From the NCBI GenBank assembly GCA_964650885.1, contig CAZYXG010000006.1, positions 17,571 to 81,570 of the forward strand: DNA of 64,000 nucleotides, in the 5' to 3' direction. The position numbers and the translations under genes were made by a program. The DNA is from JAPLFM01 sp964650885. Lineage in GTDB: Bacteria > Bacteroidota > Ignavibacteria > Kapaibacteriales > UBA2268. The notes beneath the pieces were generated by a model, which was given only the letters and a program-made list of their open reading frames with translations, made no database searches and was not told the origin of the DNA. Below, one piece after another: positions 1 to 8,433 of this stretch. Position 1 is the first letter of the stretch, and each line of letters begins with the position of its first letter.

Positions 1-2698
1 TAATTGCACCAGTATTCATAGCTGAAATACCATCAGCAGCAGTTACTGTGAAAGTAGTAGAAGCACCAGTTTGTGACCAAGCTCCAGCAGCACCAGATAA
101 ATCATTTCTTACTGACAAACTTACAGCAGATGCAATTGCTCCACCCCAAGTCAAATTGAAGAAATTTTTAGTTCCAGCACCTGCAAGTGTACCAGCACCA
201 GCATAAGTAGTAGTTTGCAAATCACCAGCAGTTAATGAACCAGATACAGTTAATGTACCAGTTGCTAGAATACTAAAGTTAGAAACAACTGTAGTTGCCA
301 TAGTTTGTCCAGCAGCAGTTACTGAAGAAGCCGAAGCTGCAGGAGCAGTAACAGAACCAGAAATTGTCAAACCAAAGAATGTTGGAGCAAGTGCTGGAGT
401 AGGTCCTAAGTAAATATTTTTACTTGTACCAGACATAGTAATTACACCAGCTGAAGCAACTATACCAGCAACACTTGTATTATTTACAAGATTACCCGCA
501 ATTGTAAAGTTAGTCGCAGGAGCTATTGTTAGTGTACCTGTTAAAGCTAAATCAAAGAATGTCAATGTACCAGCAGCTACTGGAGTTACTTGTGCAGTTA
601 AACCAGAAGCATAAGTAATTACTGAAGGAGTAGAAGCTGTTAAAATACCAGCACAAGTTAAAATACCAACTATTGTGAAGTTAGAACTTGTAGTCAATGT
701 ACCAGGAGTTGACAAATAATTAAATTGAATTGCAGATGTAGAAGCAATTGAAATTGTTCTAACACCTGTAATAATCATTGCATTAGCTGTTACAGAGTAA
801 GGAATTGTCATTACAGCAGCACCAGTAGCAGCGAAGTTACCAGCAACTGTTAATGAACTTGTAGCAGTCAAATAAGTGGTACCAAAAGTAGCGATAGCTG
901 GAGAAAGTGCAGTTGTTGCACCACCAGTTATAGTTAAGTTCCCAATGCTAGATACTTGACCAGCATTGATACCAGTACCAGCGTAAGTGGCAGCACTAAA
1001 GAAACCAAATGTTGTTTGTGCGTTAGTACCATAAAAGTCGAAGTTAATCCCAGAAGCAACACTTACAAATAAAGTAGTACCTTGAGGGAATGCACCAACA
1101 AAACCAGTAGATATTGAAGTTCTTACTGTACCAGCTGTTAATAAAACACCAGATAAACCTAGAGATGTAATTGCCGTAGAAGCCATATCAATAGTACCAG
1201 CAACTAATTGTAAAGAAGCCAATGCAGGAACTGAGAAAGAAGCAACGTTTGTTACTGTTCCAGTTGTGTTGATAAAGATACCATCAGTAGCAATTGTAGC
1301 ACCAGTAGCTAAGAAAGCTGTAGTAGCGTGTCCAATATTCAAATTACCAGTTCCATTCATAGTAACTTTATTAGCTGCTACATCTAAAACAGCAGCAGCA
1401 GCAACTACTAATGAACCACTTACTGTAATGTCAGCAGCCAAAGTAGAAGTACCGGCAGAAACTGTCAAATTAGTAAATGAATAAGTACCAGCACCCATTG
1501 TGTTTGTGCCAGAAAAAGTAATTGTTCCAGCAGAAGCAGTAAATGAACCAGCACCAACAAAGTCATCGCCAACTGTAAAAGAATCAGTTGAAGTTACCGT
1601 ACCAGTGTTAGTTAAATCATTAACGATAGTTAAGTCATTTCCAGAAGAGTAATCAAAACCAGTAATTGAAGTACCAGAAATAGTAACATCAATTGCAGTA
1701 CCAGCAGTAGTTGGAAAAGTTCTAGTACCAGTTACATTCAACGCACCAGCTAAACCGCTTGCATTATTGAACAATATACCAGACAAACTACCCAAAGAAG
1801 CTGTACCAGTTCCTGAGATTGAAAAAGTAGCGAAATCTAAAGTAGTACTAGCTGCTAATTGCAAAGCACCAGCAAAACTAGTAATGCTTGAGCCAGCTAA
1901 TGTAGTACTACCAGTAATATTCAAAGTAGTTCCAGCAGCAAAAGACAATGTACCATTATTAGTAATTGTTTTAGCACCACCAGATTTAATTACAACAGAA
2001 GATCCAGTTAAAGATAAACTAGAAGTAGCAGTTGTAGTCAAATCGCCACTGATTGTGAAATCACTCGAAGAATTAACGGCAGCTCCAGAAGCAGTTGCAA
2101 CGTTAAAAAATACAAGTGAGTTTGCATTTGAAATTGTTTTTGCCACAGAGTTACTGAAAGTGATAGTACCAACAGAAGCATTTAAGCTACCAGTTGTTAC
2201 GTTCATATTTCCATAAACTGTGAAATCGGCAGCAACAGTTGTAGTGGTAGTACCTGTAAAAGTAACGTTGTTCATCTGCACTACAGCAGTAGGCGTAGTA
2301 GTAATGTCAGACACACCGTCGTCCGAACCGGTAAATACCCAGTTCAATGTACCTGTACTATTATTATAGTTAACGATAGCTGTTGCCGAAGTAACATCAA
2401 AATCGTCATTAATAGTAACGGTACGAGTTCCTACATCGGGTTTCAATGTAGCTGTGATACTCACAATAAGGTCACTAACTTCAATGTTAGTGTTGACAAC
2501 AACAACGTCCGAGCTAACAAGTGTAACGTTATCGCCTACTGTAGGGACTACGCCACCTGACCAAGTTGCAGCAACACTCCAGTTACCACCGCCAGTTCCG
2601 TTCGAAGAAATGTTTGCCGCTAAAACGTCTATATTCGTCAATCCAAGCATTGCTGCCATGAATAAGGCGAATATCAATATTCTGTTTTTAGCATTCAT
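1..2698 (-). CDS. Giant secreted beta-strand-repeat surface protein (N-terminal part)
   Basis: The minus strand is open from the ATG at 2698 to the left edge, so only about the first 899 residues are seen and the C-terminus lies outside. A signal peptide occupies roughly residues 1-28, ending LAA before NISSNG. The mature start carries a GGNWS..ATWSGG.VPT.GD motif common at the N-terminus of large exported Bacteroidota repeat proteins. The rest is very rich in Thr, Ser, Ala, Gly and Val, with loosely recurring units such as F-F/T-NL-x-ITVSG-L, as expected for a parallel beta-helix or beta-solenoid. No catalytic motif is seen. By analogy it is probably a surface adhesin or stalk-like protein exported by T9SS, but the sorting domain that would prove this is not in the window. 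On the plus strand the repetitive codons create spurious short frames. Confidence 0.8.
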   Translation of the reverse strand, partial: MNAKNRILIFALFMAAMLGLTNIDVLAANISSNGTGGGNWSVAATWSGGVVPTVGDNVTLVSSDVVVVNTNIEVSDLIVSITATLKPDVGTRTVTINDDFDVTSATAIVNYNNSTGTLNWVFTGSDDGVSDITTTPTAVVQMNNVTFTGTTTTTVAADFTVYGNMNVTTGSLNASVGTITFSNSVAKTISNANSLVFFNVATASGAAVNSSSDFTISGDLTTTATSSLSLTGSSVVIKSGGAKTITNNGTLSFAAGTTLNITGSTTLAGSSITSFAGALQLAASTTLDFATFSISGTGTASLGSLSGILFNNASGLAGALNVTGTRTFPTTAGTAIDVTISGTSITGFDYSSGNDLTIVNDLTNTGTVTSTDSFTVGDDFVGAGSFTASAGTITFSGTNTMGAGTYSFTNLTVSAGTSTLAADITVSGSLVVAAAAVLDVAANKVTMNGTGNLNIGHATTAFLATGATIATDGIFINTTGTVTNVASFSVPALASLQLVAGTIDMASTAITSLGLSGVLLTAGTVRTSISTGFVGAFPQGTTLFVSVASGINFDFYGTNAQTTFGFFSAATYAGTGINAGQVSSIGNLTITGGATTALSPAIATFGTTYLTATSSLTVAGNFAATGAAVMTIPYSVTANAMIITGVRTISIASTSAIQFNYLSTPGTLTTSSNFTIVGILTCAGILTASTPSVITYASGLTAQVTPVAAGTLTFFDLALTGTLTIAPATNFTIAGNLVNNTSVAGIVASAGVITMSGTSKNIYLGPTPALAPTFFGLTISGSVTAPAASASSVTAAGQTMATTVVSNFSILATGTLTVSGSLTAGDLQTTTYAGAGTLAGAGTKNFFNLTWGGAIASAVSLSVRNDLSGAAGAWSQTGASTTFTVTAADGISAMNTGAI

Positions 2699-3632
2699 AA
2701 TTATTCCTGTAATTATTTTGAAAAATCCATTTATTTGGTAAATTTTCGAGTTTTGTTTCGGCTATTTTTTAGAGCCTATTATTAATGTTGTAAGTTTTCT
2801 CTTTTTTGCATCCTTGCCAAATCTGTCTTGCACTTAGTGTCCACATTCGCTAATCACCAGGACTGCGAATTTCCGGTACTATGTACCCCGCCATAAATCC
2901 TCCATAATTTGTTGGTAATCCTTCCACATCCTGTGTAGTTGTTTTGTTTCAGTGGAAACTATTTTCATATTTCTATTTCTAACTTTCATTTTTCTAATTA
3001 TTTGATTTGCTTATAGTTTGCAAACCATTTTTCAATTTCAAATTCACAAAAAAAGTACATTTTTCTGAAATATCGGAAATAAAACATAAATACTTTAGAT
3101 TTAATGAATAAATTCATTGAATCTTTTGATATTAAGTCCAACTTTGGCTTTGAATAATCGCCAAACTTTATTTTTATGTTTATTATTAACCAATTTTCTT
3201 ATGATTTCAATTAAACTTATGTTCTCCACATATTAATTCAATCAAAATGCCATAAATTTTTTCTACTACTTTCAGTCTGTTTAGTTTTAGCCAATTTTCA
3301 TTGAGCTTTTCATCTAGTTATGCCCTCTAGGTGGCATCAATTCTAACTTTTAACTATTTTTTTAATTTTCGCGCTTATGGAAGTGTTTTTGTTTTTTTTC
3401 AGACGAAATTTCGCCGACTAATTAGTATCTTCGAATCACACTATTTAGCTACGTGTTTTATCGGTTTGAATAGCACTAAACTTTAATGTTCTTTAACTCT
3501 AAATTGATAATTCAGTATTACTACTTAGAAATGGAAATTGAGGAAATTTTGTGGAAATGATAGTGTTAGTAGGGCGAAATAGAATTTCGTAAACCCAAAA
3601 TATAATTAAATTTATAGATTTTTACCTAATTC
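2699..3632. other. Long intergenic region upstream of the giant repeat protein
   Basis: About 930 bases without a convincing gene. Most is very AT-rich. A less AT-rich block at about 2820-2945 can form hairpins on the minus strand and is listed separately. Small inverted repeats occur at about 3326-3343 (ATGCC...GGCAT type) and around short CGAAATTTCG-like palindromes at about 3404-3413 and 3574-3588. No tRNA is recognisable by eye. The region should contain the promoter of the repeat protein, read leftward. Confidence 0.6.
2820..2945 (-). promoter_or_regulatory. Candidate structured RNA leader of the repeat-protein gene
   Basis: Read leftward, this block starts about 250 bases and ends about 120 bases before the start codon at 2698. 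It can form two adjacent hairpins. One is GGTAC-ATA-GTACC at 2875-2887. The other is a longer stem at 2845-2870 in which ATTCGC pairs with GCGAAT and is extended inward by AGTC with GATT around a small bulge. It is visibly richer in G and C than its flanks. All three minus-strand frames contain stops, yet short peptide-like stretches exist, so a decayed gene end is an alternative. It matches no riboswitch class I can name. Confidence 0.3.
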
Positions 3633-4715
3633 TTAGGTAAAGAGTTTCTTAGTTTTAGTTCCTAATCTATAATTTTCAAATCGAGAGATGTTCGAATCTA
3701 ATGGAATTTCTTTATTGTGAAGCAAATTATCTAATAAAGTGTCAGCTAAAGTTGGGGCAAGCATCACACCTTTAGCTCCCAATCCATTAAATATGGCAAT
3801 TTGGCTATGCAGAGGGTGTTTGCCAAGCAAAGGGCGTCGGTCGTGAGTGGCTGGTCGAACTCCTGCCACGTGTTTAATCACTTCGTAGGGTACCTTAATC
3901 ATTTTCTCAAGCTTATAACGAAGCTCTTCTTGAGCAAGTTCAGTCGGTATTTCGTTAATATCGTCCCAAACGTAAGTCGCACCAACTCTATAAATGTCAT
4001 TGCCTATTGGCAAAATGAATACATCTCTATTAGCTATGTAATCTATTTTTGCATTAGGGATACGGACATTCAGTATCTCGCCTTTGGCTAATGTGAAAGG
4101 CAAATAGTTGAAGTAAGGATTATCGGCAACTCTATATCCCTCAGCAAAAATTATAGTTTTGTAATCTATGCCTTTATATAAAGGAAATTCTCCTGTCAAA
4201 TCAATCTGATCAAAGTCAAAATCTGCTAATTGCATTGCATTTTGCTTTAGAAAGTAATCTTTGGCGGCACCGAGCATTATATCAAGTCGAACAAAACCGC
4301 TTTGTTGGATTTCAGCATAAGCAGTTTGAGGAATTGTAAAGTCTGGTTTGAATATTTTCGCAAATACATTTGGCAGATAGTGATTGATTTCTCCTTCGTT
4401 TGCTCTGCGTTCCCAAAAGAAAAGTTCATCTGCAGAGGAAATAAATTTTAGGATTTTAGTTCTAAAGTGGAATTGTGCATCGAGTTTAATTTCCAGTTCA
4501 TCAAAGAATTTTTGCAAATTGGGAATGAATGTATCCGCCTGCCAAGATTTAAGCAAACGGCGAAAGACAAGCGGATTATAAATTCCTGCCGCCACCTTGG
4601 AACTGTTCGATTTATCCCCTTCAATTATTTCAATGGGGATTCCACGTTGCTCCAATTTGAAAGCTAAAGTAGCCCCAGCGAGTCCAAAACCAACAATTAA
4701 AACTTTATTGCTCAT
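3633..4715 (-). CDS. FAD-dependent oxidoreductase (DAO family)
   Basis: A 360-residue protein starting with a Rossmann dinucleotide-binding motif VGFGLAG at residues 8-14 and an acidic residue at E32 at the end of the second strand, typical of D-amino-acid-oxidase-like flavoproteins. The C-terminal part has GVRPATHDRRPLLG and FNGLGAKGVMLAP, which resemble the FAD-contacting end of glycine oxidase (ThiO) and of the MnmC C-terminal domain. The AAGIYNPL stretch near residue 42 is also MnmC-like. The substrate cannot be read from the sequence. There is no signal peptide, so it is cytoplasmic. It is divergently arranged with the glycosyltransferase at 4762, with 46 bases between the two starts. 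Confidence 0.8.
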   Translation of the reverse strand: MSNKVLIVGFGLAGATLAFKLEQRGIPIEIIEGDKSNSSKVAAGIYNPLVFRRLLKSWQADTFIPNLQKFFDELEIKLDAQFHFRTKILKFISSADELFFWERRANEGEINHYLPNVFAKIFKPDFTIPQTAYAEIQQSGFVRLDIMLGAAKDYFLKQNAMQLADFDFDQIDLTGEFPLYKGIDYKTIIFAEGYRVADNPYFNYLPFTLAKGEILNVRIPNAKIDYIANRDVFILPIGNDIYRVGATYVWDDINEIPTELAQEELRYKLEKMIKVPYEVIKHVAGVRPATHDRRPLLGKHPLHSQIAIFNGLGAKGVMLAPTLADTLLDNLLHNKEIPLDSNISRFENYRLGTKTKKLFT

Positions 4716-4761
4716 TATTTTTCTTAATTTTGTGCTTTATTTCCACTTGATTTACGAAATT

Positions 4762-5715
4762 ATGAAAATACTCTGCACACAGCTTGGCAGAATTGGCGAT
4801 ATGATACTCGATACAGGTGCGTTTCGGATTTTGAAAGAAACTCATCCCAATGCGATTATTGACATTTTATCTAGTAAACATAATTTTACAATAATCGAAA
4901 ATAACCCAAATATTAGAAAGATTATCATTTTCGATAAAAGTCCTATAGCTTTTGCTAAAATGATTTTTGAATTACGCAAAACTCATTACGATTACTATAT
5001 TGACTTCAAAGACCATTATTCAAGCGAAAGTGCTTTGCTTACTAAGTTTATTAAAGCAAATATCAAAGTTGGCTTCAATAAAGCAAATAAACGAGTTTAC
5101 GATATTAATTTCACTAAAGATATATCTGATACAATTCATTTTTCAAAGAAAGCACAATTGGCTTTAGAAAAGGCTAACTTAATTCAGCCAAGCGATTTAG
5201 ATGCCACACCAGAATTAATTATATCGCCAATAGATGAGCAACGCTTCAATCAGTTTGCTCGACTTTTCACGCCAGATAAATTTGTTTGTGTGAATATTTC
5301 TGCTACAGCTGCCACTCGGATTATGAGCAAAGAAAAGTGGAAAGTGATAATAAATTCTGCTGCTCTGTTTATGCCAGTCATTATCATCTCTTCACCAGCC
5401 GACAAAGAAAAAGCAGAAAGCTTAATGGGAGATAATATTTTTTATTATCAAACTCAAACTGTTAATGAGATTTTCCCAGTTATAGCAAATAGTCAATTCC
5501 TAATAAGTCCCGATACATCTACAGTGCATATAGCATCTGCATTTGGCAAGAAAGTATTTGCTTTCTATCAGCTCGATAGCTATAACATTACTCGTTTTGC
5601 TCCTTTAACTAAAGGTAGCGTAATCATCACACCAGATGAACACGCTACTCCATTAGAAGGAATTAATAATGAACGCATTGTTGCAGAGCTATCAAACTTT
5701 TTTAATAACTTTTAA
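4762..5715 (+). CDS. Glycosyltransferase family 9 (heptosyltransferase-like)
   Basis: A 317-residue protein from the ATG at 4762, starting MKILCTQLGRIGDMILDTGA, the standard N-terminus of ADP-heptose:LPS heptosyltransferases (GT9). The longer open frame upstream overlaps the divergent oxidoreductase and is not used. The C-terminal half keeps the donor-binding region with ISPDTSTVHIASAFGK, the counterpart of the PDTGxxHxA motif. The expected role is transfer of a heptose or similar sugar to the LPS core at the inner face of the cytoplasmic membrane. A TAnnTTTG-type box at 4725-4732 could be its -7 element. Its stop codon directly abuts that of the convergent phosphoesterase at 5716. Another GT9 gene lies at 58030. 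Confidence 0.85.
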   Translation: MKILCTQLGRIGDMILDTGAFRILKETHPNAIIDILSSKHNFTIIENNPNIRKIIIFDKSPIAFAKMIFELRKTHYDYYIDFKDHYSSESALLTKFIKANIKVGFNKANKRVYDINFTKDISDTIHFSKKAQLALEKANLIQPSDLDATPELIISPIDEQRFNQFARLFTPDKFVCVNISATAATRIMSKEKWKVIINSAALFMPVIIISSPADKEKAESLMGDNIFYYQTQTVNEIFPVIANSQFLISPDTSTVHIASAFGKKVFAFYQLDSYNITRFAPLTKGSVIITPDEHATPLEGINNERIVAELSNFFNNF

Positions 5716-6525
5716 CTATATTCCACTGCGCTTTGTGAAGGCAGGAAACATAAAGTTTTCAATCCAATTTGCTTGACCAGTCAGTGGATTCATAGAAACC
5801 ACTGCCCCAGCAATTCGCAAATCATCACTTGCTAATTCAAATTTGTGAGCTGTTTGCAATGTGACCCTACGATAAGCTATATCTTTACTCATACCAAGGA
5901 CGGAGTCATAAGGTCCTGTCATTCCCACATCGGAAATGAAAGCAGTTCCCGATGGCAATATACGAGCATCGGCAGTTTGCACATGGGTGTGAGTGCCAAG
6001 TATTGCAGTAACTTTCCCATCTAAATGCCAACCCATAGTCATTTTTTCCGCAGTTGCTTCGGCGTGGAAATCAACAACTATTAAGTCAGCTTTACCTTCA
6101 ATATTTTTCAAAACAGCATCAATTCCTCGGAATGGGCAATCAATTGTTTGCAAAAAAGTGCGGCCTTGAATTTGTATTGTTGCAATTCTAACATTATCAA
6201 TTGTTTGAATGTTATAACCTTTACCAGGATTGCCTGGGGGATAATTCAAAGGTCTTAGTACTCTTGGCTCTGAAGATAGCAAAGGTCGTGATTTCCAATT
6301 TTCCCAAATATGATTTCCAGTTGTTATAACATGGAAACCAGCGTCGAAAAGTTGCTTTGCTTCTTCATCGTTAAGCCCTTTTCCTTGCCAAACATTCTCT
6401 CCATTTGCTATAAGAAAGTCTGGCTTATATTTATCTTTCAGGGCTGGCATATTAACTACAAGATAGTCTAGTCCTATATCGCCAACAATATCACCAATGA
6501 AAAGTAGGATTATTTCTGATTTCAA
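5716..6525 (-). CDS. YmdB-family metallophosphoesterase (TIGR00282 type)
   Basis: A 269-residue protein, full length for the YmdB family. Metal-site motifs appear in order: FIGDIVGDIG at about residues 9-18, NGEN near 41, TGNHIWEN near 70, DFHAEAT near 150 and GTHTHVQTAD near 180. Characterised YmdB proteins are dinuclear-metal phosphodiesterases active on 2',3'-cyclic nucleotides and affect RNA turnover and stress behaviour. The function here is inferred from family only. The start is a TTG at 6525, since no ATG gives the full N-terminal strand. It is convergent with the GT9 gene with no space between the stop codons, and divergent from the ABC transporter genes. Confidence 0.88.
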   Translation of the reverse strand: MKSEIILLFIGDIVGDIGLDYLVVNMPALKDKYKPDFLIANGENVWQGKGLNDEEAKQLFDAGFHVITTGNHIWENWKSRPLLSSEPRVLRPLNYPPGNPGKGYNIQTIDNVRIATIQIQGRTFLQTIDCPFRGIDAVLKNIEGKADLIVVDFHAEATAEKMTMGWHLDGKVTAILGTHTHVQTADARILPSGTAFISDVGMTGPYDSVLGMSKDIAYRRVTLQTAHKFELASDDLRIAGAVVSMNPLTGQANWIENFMFPAFTKRSGI

Positions 6526-6686
6526 TTTCTTATTCCAATTTAAACATATTTACAAAATTAATATAAATTATCGAATAAATATACTTAGCAATTAGAGAAA
6601 TTGTTTCTTCAGCCAAATTCATTAAAACAATGTTAATCAAATAATTAGCACAAATATTAGTCAATATTCCATTAAATAAACTAATT

Positions 6687-7664
6687 ATGCTTGAAAATAA
6701 CTTGACAAATTCAATTATATCGGTTAATAACTTAGTCAAAAAATACAAGAAAGCTACCGAAAACGCAGTAGATGGGATTAGCTTTTCTGTAGATAAAGGA
6801 GAATTTTTTGCCTTTCTTGGCCCTAATGGTGCTGGCAAAACTACTACTATTTCTATTTTGACAACAACTCTTTTCAAAACTAGTGGCGATGTAACAATAG
6901 CTGGTTTCGATTTGGATAAACAAAGCAAATTAGTAAGACAAAATATTGGAATAATATTTCAAAATCCATCACTCGATTTGAATTTAACAGCTGAAGAAAA
7001 TATACGATTGCATAGCAGCATTTATGGGCTATATAATTTTATGCCCTTTTACAAGATGATGCCAAAGGAATATAAAGATAGAGTAAACTATTTGGCTGAA
7101 GTAATTGGAATAGAGAAAGAATTATTCAAAGAAGTGAAAGGATTTTCGGGCGGAATGAAACGTAAATTAGAAATTATTCGCTCTTTGATTCATAAGCCTA
7201 AAGTGCTTTTTTTAGATGAACCAAGCACTGGTTTAGATCCAGTTTCTCGCAAAGAACTTTGGAACTATTTGAAACAAGTAAGAAGCGAAGAAGGAACAAC
7301 AATTTTTCTAACGACACATTATTTGGAAGAAGCCGAAGAAGCTGATAAAGTTTGCATTATCAATAATGGGAAAATTATTAGCAATGGTTTGCCATCCGAA
7401 ATTAAGCAAAATATGATTAATGAGTATATTCTGATGAATGCAGAAAATAAAGATGCTTTAAGAAACGAACTTACCAATTTGAATTTGAAATTCGATGAGG
7501 AATTAAACTTTAAAGTATATTATGATGATGCAACTGCTCAGAATATAATACAGCAAGTTCACACACCACTAAATTTACTTGAAATCAATAAACCATCGCT
7601 TGAAGAAGCATATATTAATCTTATTGGGAAAAGCAAAGAGGAGTACAATAATGAAGGAAATTAA
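6687..7664 (+). CDS. ABC-2 type exporter, ATP-binding subunit
   Basis: A 325-residue ATPase with all ABC motifs: Walker A GPNGAGKTT at about residues 45-53, Q-loop glutamine near 92, signature FSGGM at 153-157, Walker B KVLFLDEP at 172-179 and H-loop His near 211. The extended C-terminal part after the ATPase core is typical of the drug and polysaccharide exporter subfamily (DrrA-like). It forms a transporter with the permease encoded next, whose start overlaps the end of this gene by 14 bases, indicating translational coupling. The cargo is unknown. The third gene of the unit is a DUF5686 outer-membrane protein. Confidence 0.92.
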   Translation: MLENNLTNSIISVNNLVKKYKKATENAVDGISFSVDKGEFFAFLGPNGAGKTTTISILTTTLFKTSGDVTIAGFDLDKQSKLVRQNIGIIFQNPSLDLNLTAEENIRLHSSIYGLYNFMPFYKMMPKEYKDRVNYLAEVIGIEKELFKEVKGFSGGMKRKLEIIRSLIHKPKVLFLDEPSTGLDPVSRKELWNYLKQVRSEEGTTIFLTTHYLEEAEEADKVCIINNGKIISNGLPSEIKQNMINEYILMNAENKDALRNELTNLNLKFDEELNFKVYYDDATAQNIIQQVHTPLNLLEINKPSLEEAYINLIGKSKEEYNNEGN

Positions 7665-8430
7665 TGCTGCACTTACTATTGCCCAAAGGGATTTAATAAA
7701 ATTTTTCAGAGATCGCACTAGATTTGCTTTTTTGCTTTTCTTTCCAGTTATTTTTATTGGAATAATTGGTGGAATGTTCAAACAGAATATGGGTGGTAAT
7801 CTAGCTTACGATTATCAATTGTTTGTATTCATAGGAATTATTGTACAATCACTTTTTTCTACTTCTGTCAATGGTTTAGTTTCACTTGTACGAGATAGAG
7901 AGAATGATTTCACTCAGGAACTATTTGTCGCACCTATTTCAAGAGTTACAATAATCATGGGAAAAATAATTGGCTCGGGCGTTATAAGTATTATTTCAAT
8001 CCTTGGAATTGTTATTTATGGTTTGATACTTGGCTTGCCTGTTGGAGTTGCCGATATTGTTGCATTACTACCAGTTTTTGTAATTGCTACTCTTTTGGGA
8101 GGTGCTTTTGGTATGCTAATAATTGGGAATATAAGCAATCAGCAAACTGTGAACATGATTTTCCCATTCATTATGTTTCCTCAAATGTTTGTAGCCGGTG
8201 TTATCACTCCAGTTAATCACTCTGGCCCAATTCTTACAGTCATTAGCCACATAGCACCTCTTACTTATGTTGTTGATTTTGCCCATGGTGCATTAGCAGT
8301 AGTTAGGCCTGAATATAGAAATTTAGTTATATACAGTCCACTGACTAATTTGTTAATCATTACTGCAATGTTTATTGTTTTTGTGACTGTAGGAACTTAT
8401 GCATTTTCTCGTACAGAAAGGAATAAATAG
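7651..8430 (+). CDS. ABC-2 type exporter, permease subunit
   Basis: A 259-residue membrane protein from the ATG at 7651, preceded by an AGAGGAG ribosome-binding site at about 7637-7643. An upstream in-frame ATG at 7579 lies deep inside the ATPase gene and is less likely. It has about six hydrophobic segments, and the N-terminal sequence RDLIKFFRDRTRFAFLL is the usual cytoplasmic lead-in of ABC2_membrane permeases. The FVAGVITPVNHSGP loop after the fifth helix fits the same family. It forms the channel for the ATPase encoded upstream. Confidence 0.9.
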   Translation: MKEINAALTIAQRDLIKFFRDRTRFAFLLFFPVIFIGIIGGMFKQNMGGNLAYDYQLFVFIGIIVQSLFSTSVNGLVSLVRDRENDFTQELFVAPISRVTIIMGKIIGSGVISIISILGIVIYGLILGLPVGVADIVALLPVFVIATLLGGAFGMLIIGNISNQQTVNMIFPFIMFPQMFVAGVITPVNHSGPILTVISHIAPLTYVVDFAHGALAVVRPEYRNLVIYSPLTNLLIITAMFIVFVTVGTYAFSRTERNK

Positions 8431-8433
8431 CAA

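Noticed and set aside
1..2698. Frequent ACCAGC/GTACC-like repeats resembling a repeat array or CRISPR
   Set aside because: The repeats are irregular in spacing and are codon-level repeats (Ala, Gly, Thr, Val) of an open minus-strand frame; there are no constant repeats with unique spacers.
1266..2741. Plus-strand open frames of 72, 149 and 95 codons
   Set aside because: They are antisense shadows of the repeat protein, with low-complexity Val/Ala/Pro content and no recognisable family.
2820..2890. Partial resemblance of TAGTACCG and GCGAATGT to the 3' part of tmRNA
   Set aside because: The order of elements, the tRNA-like end and the tag frame are absent, so it is not ssrA.
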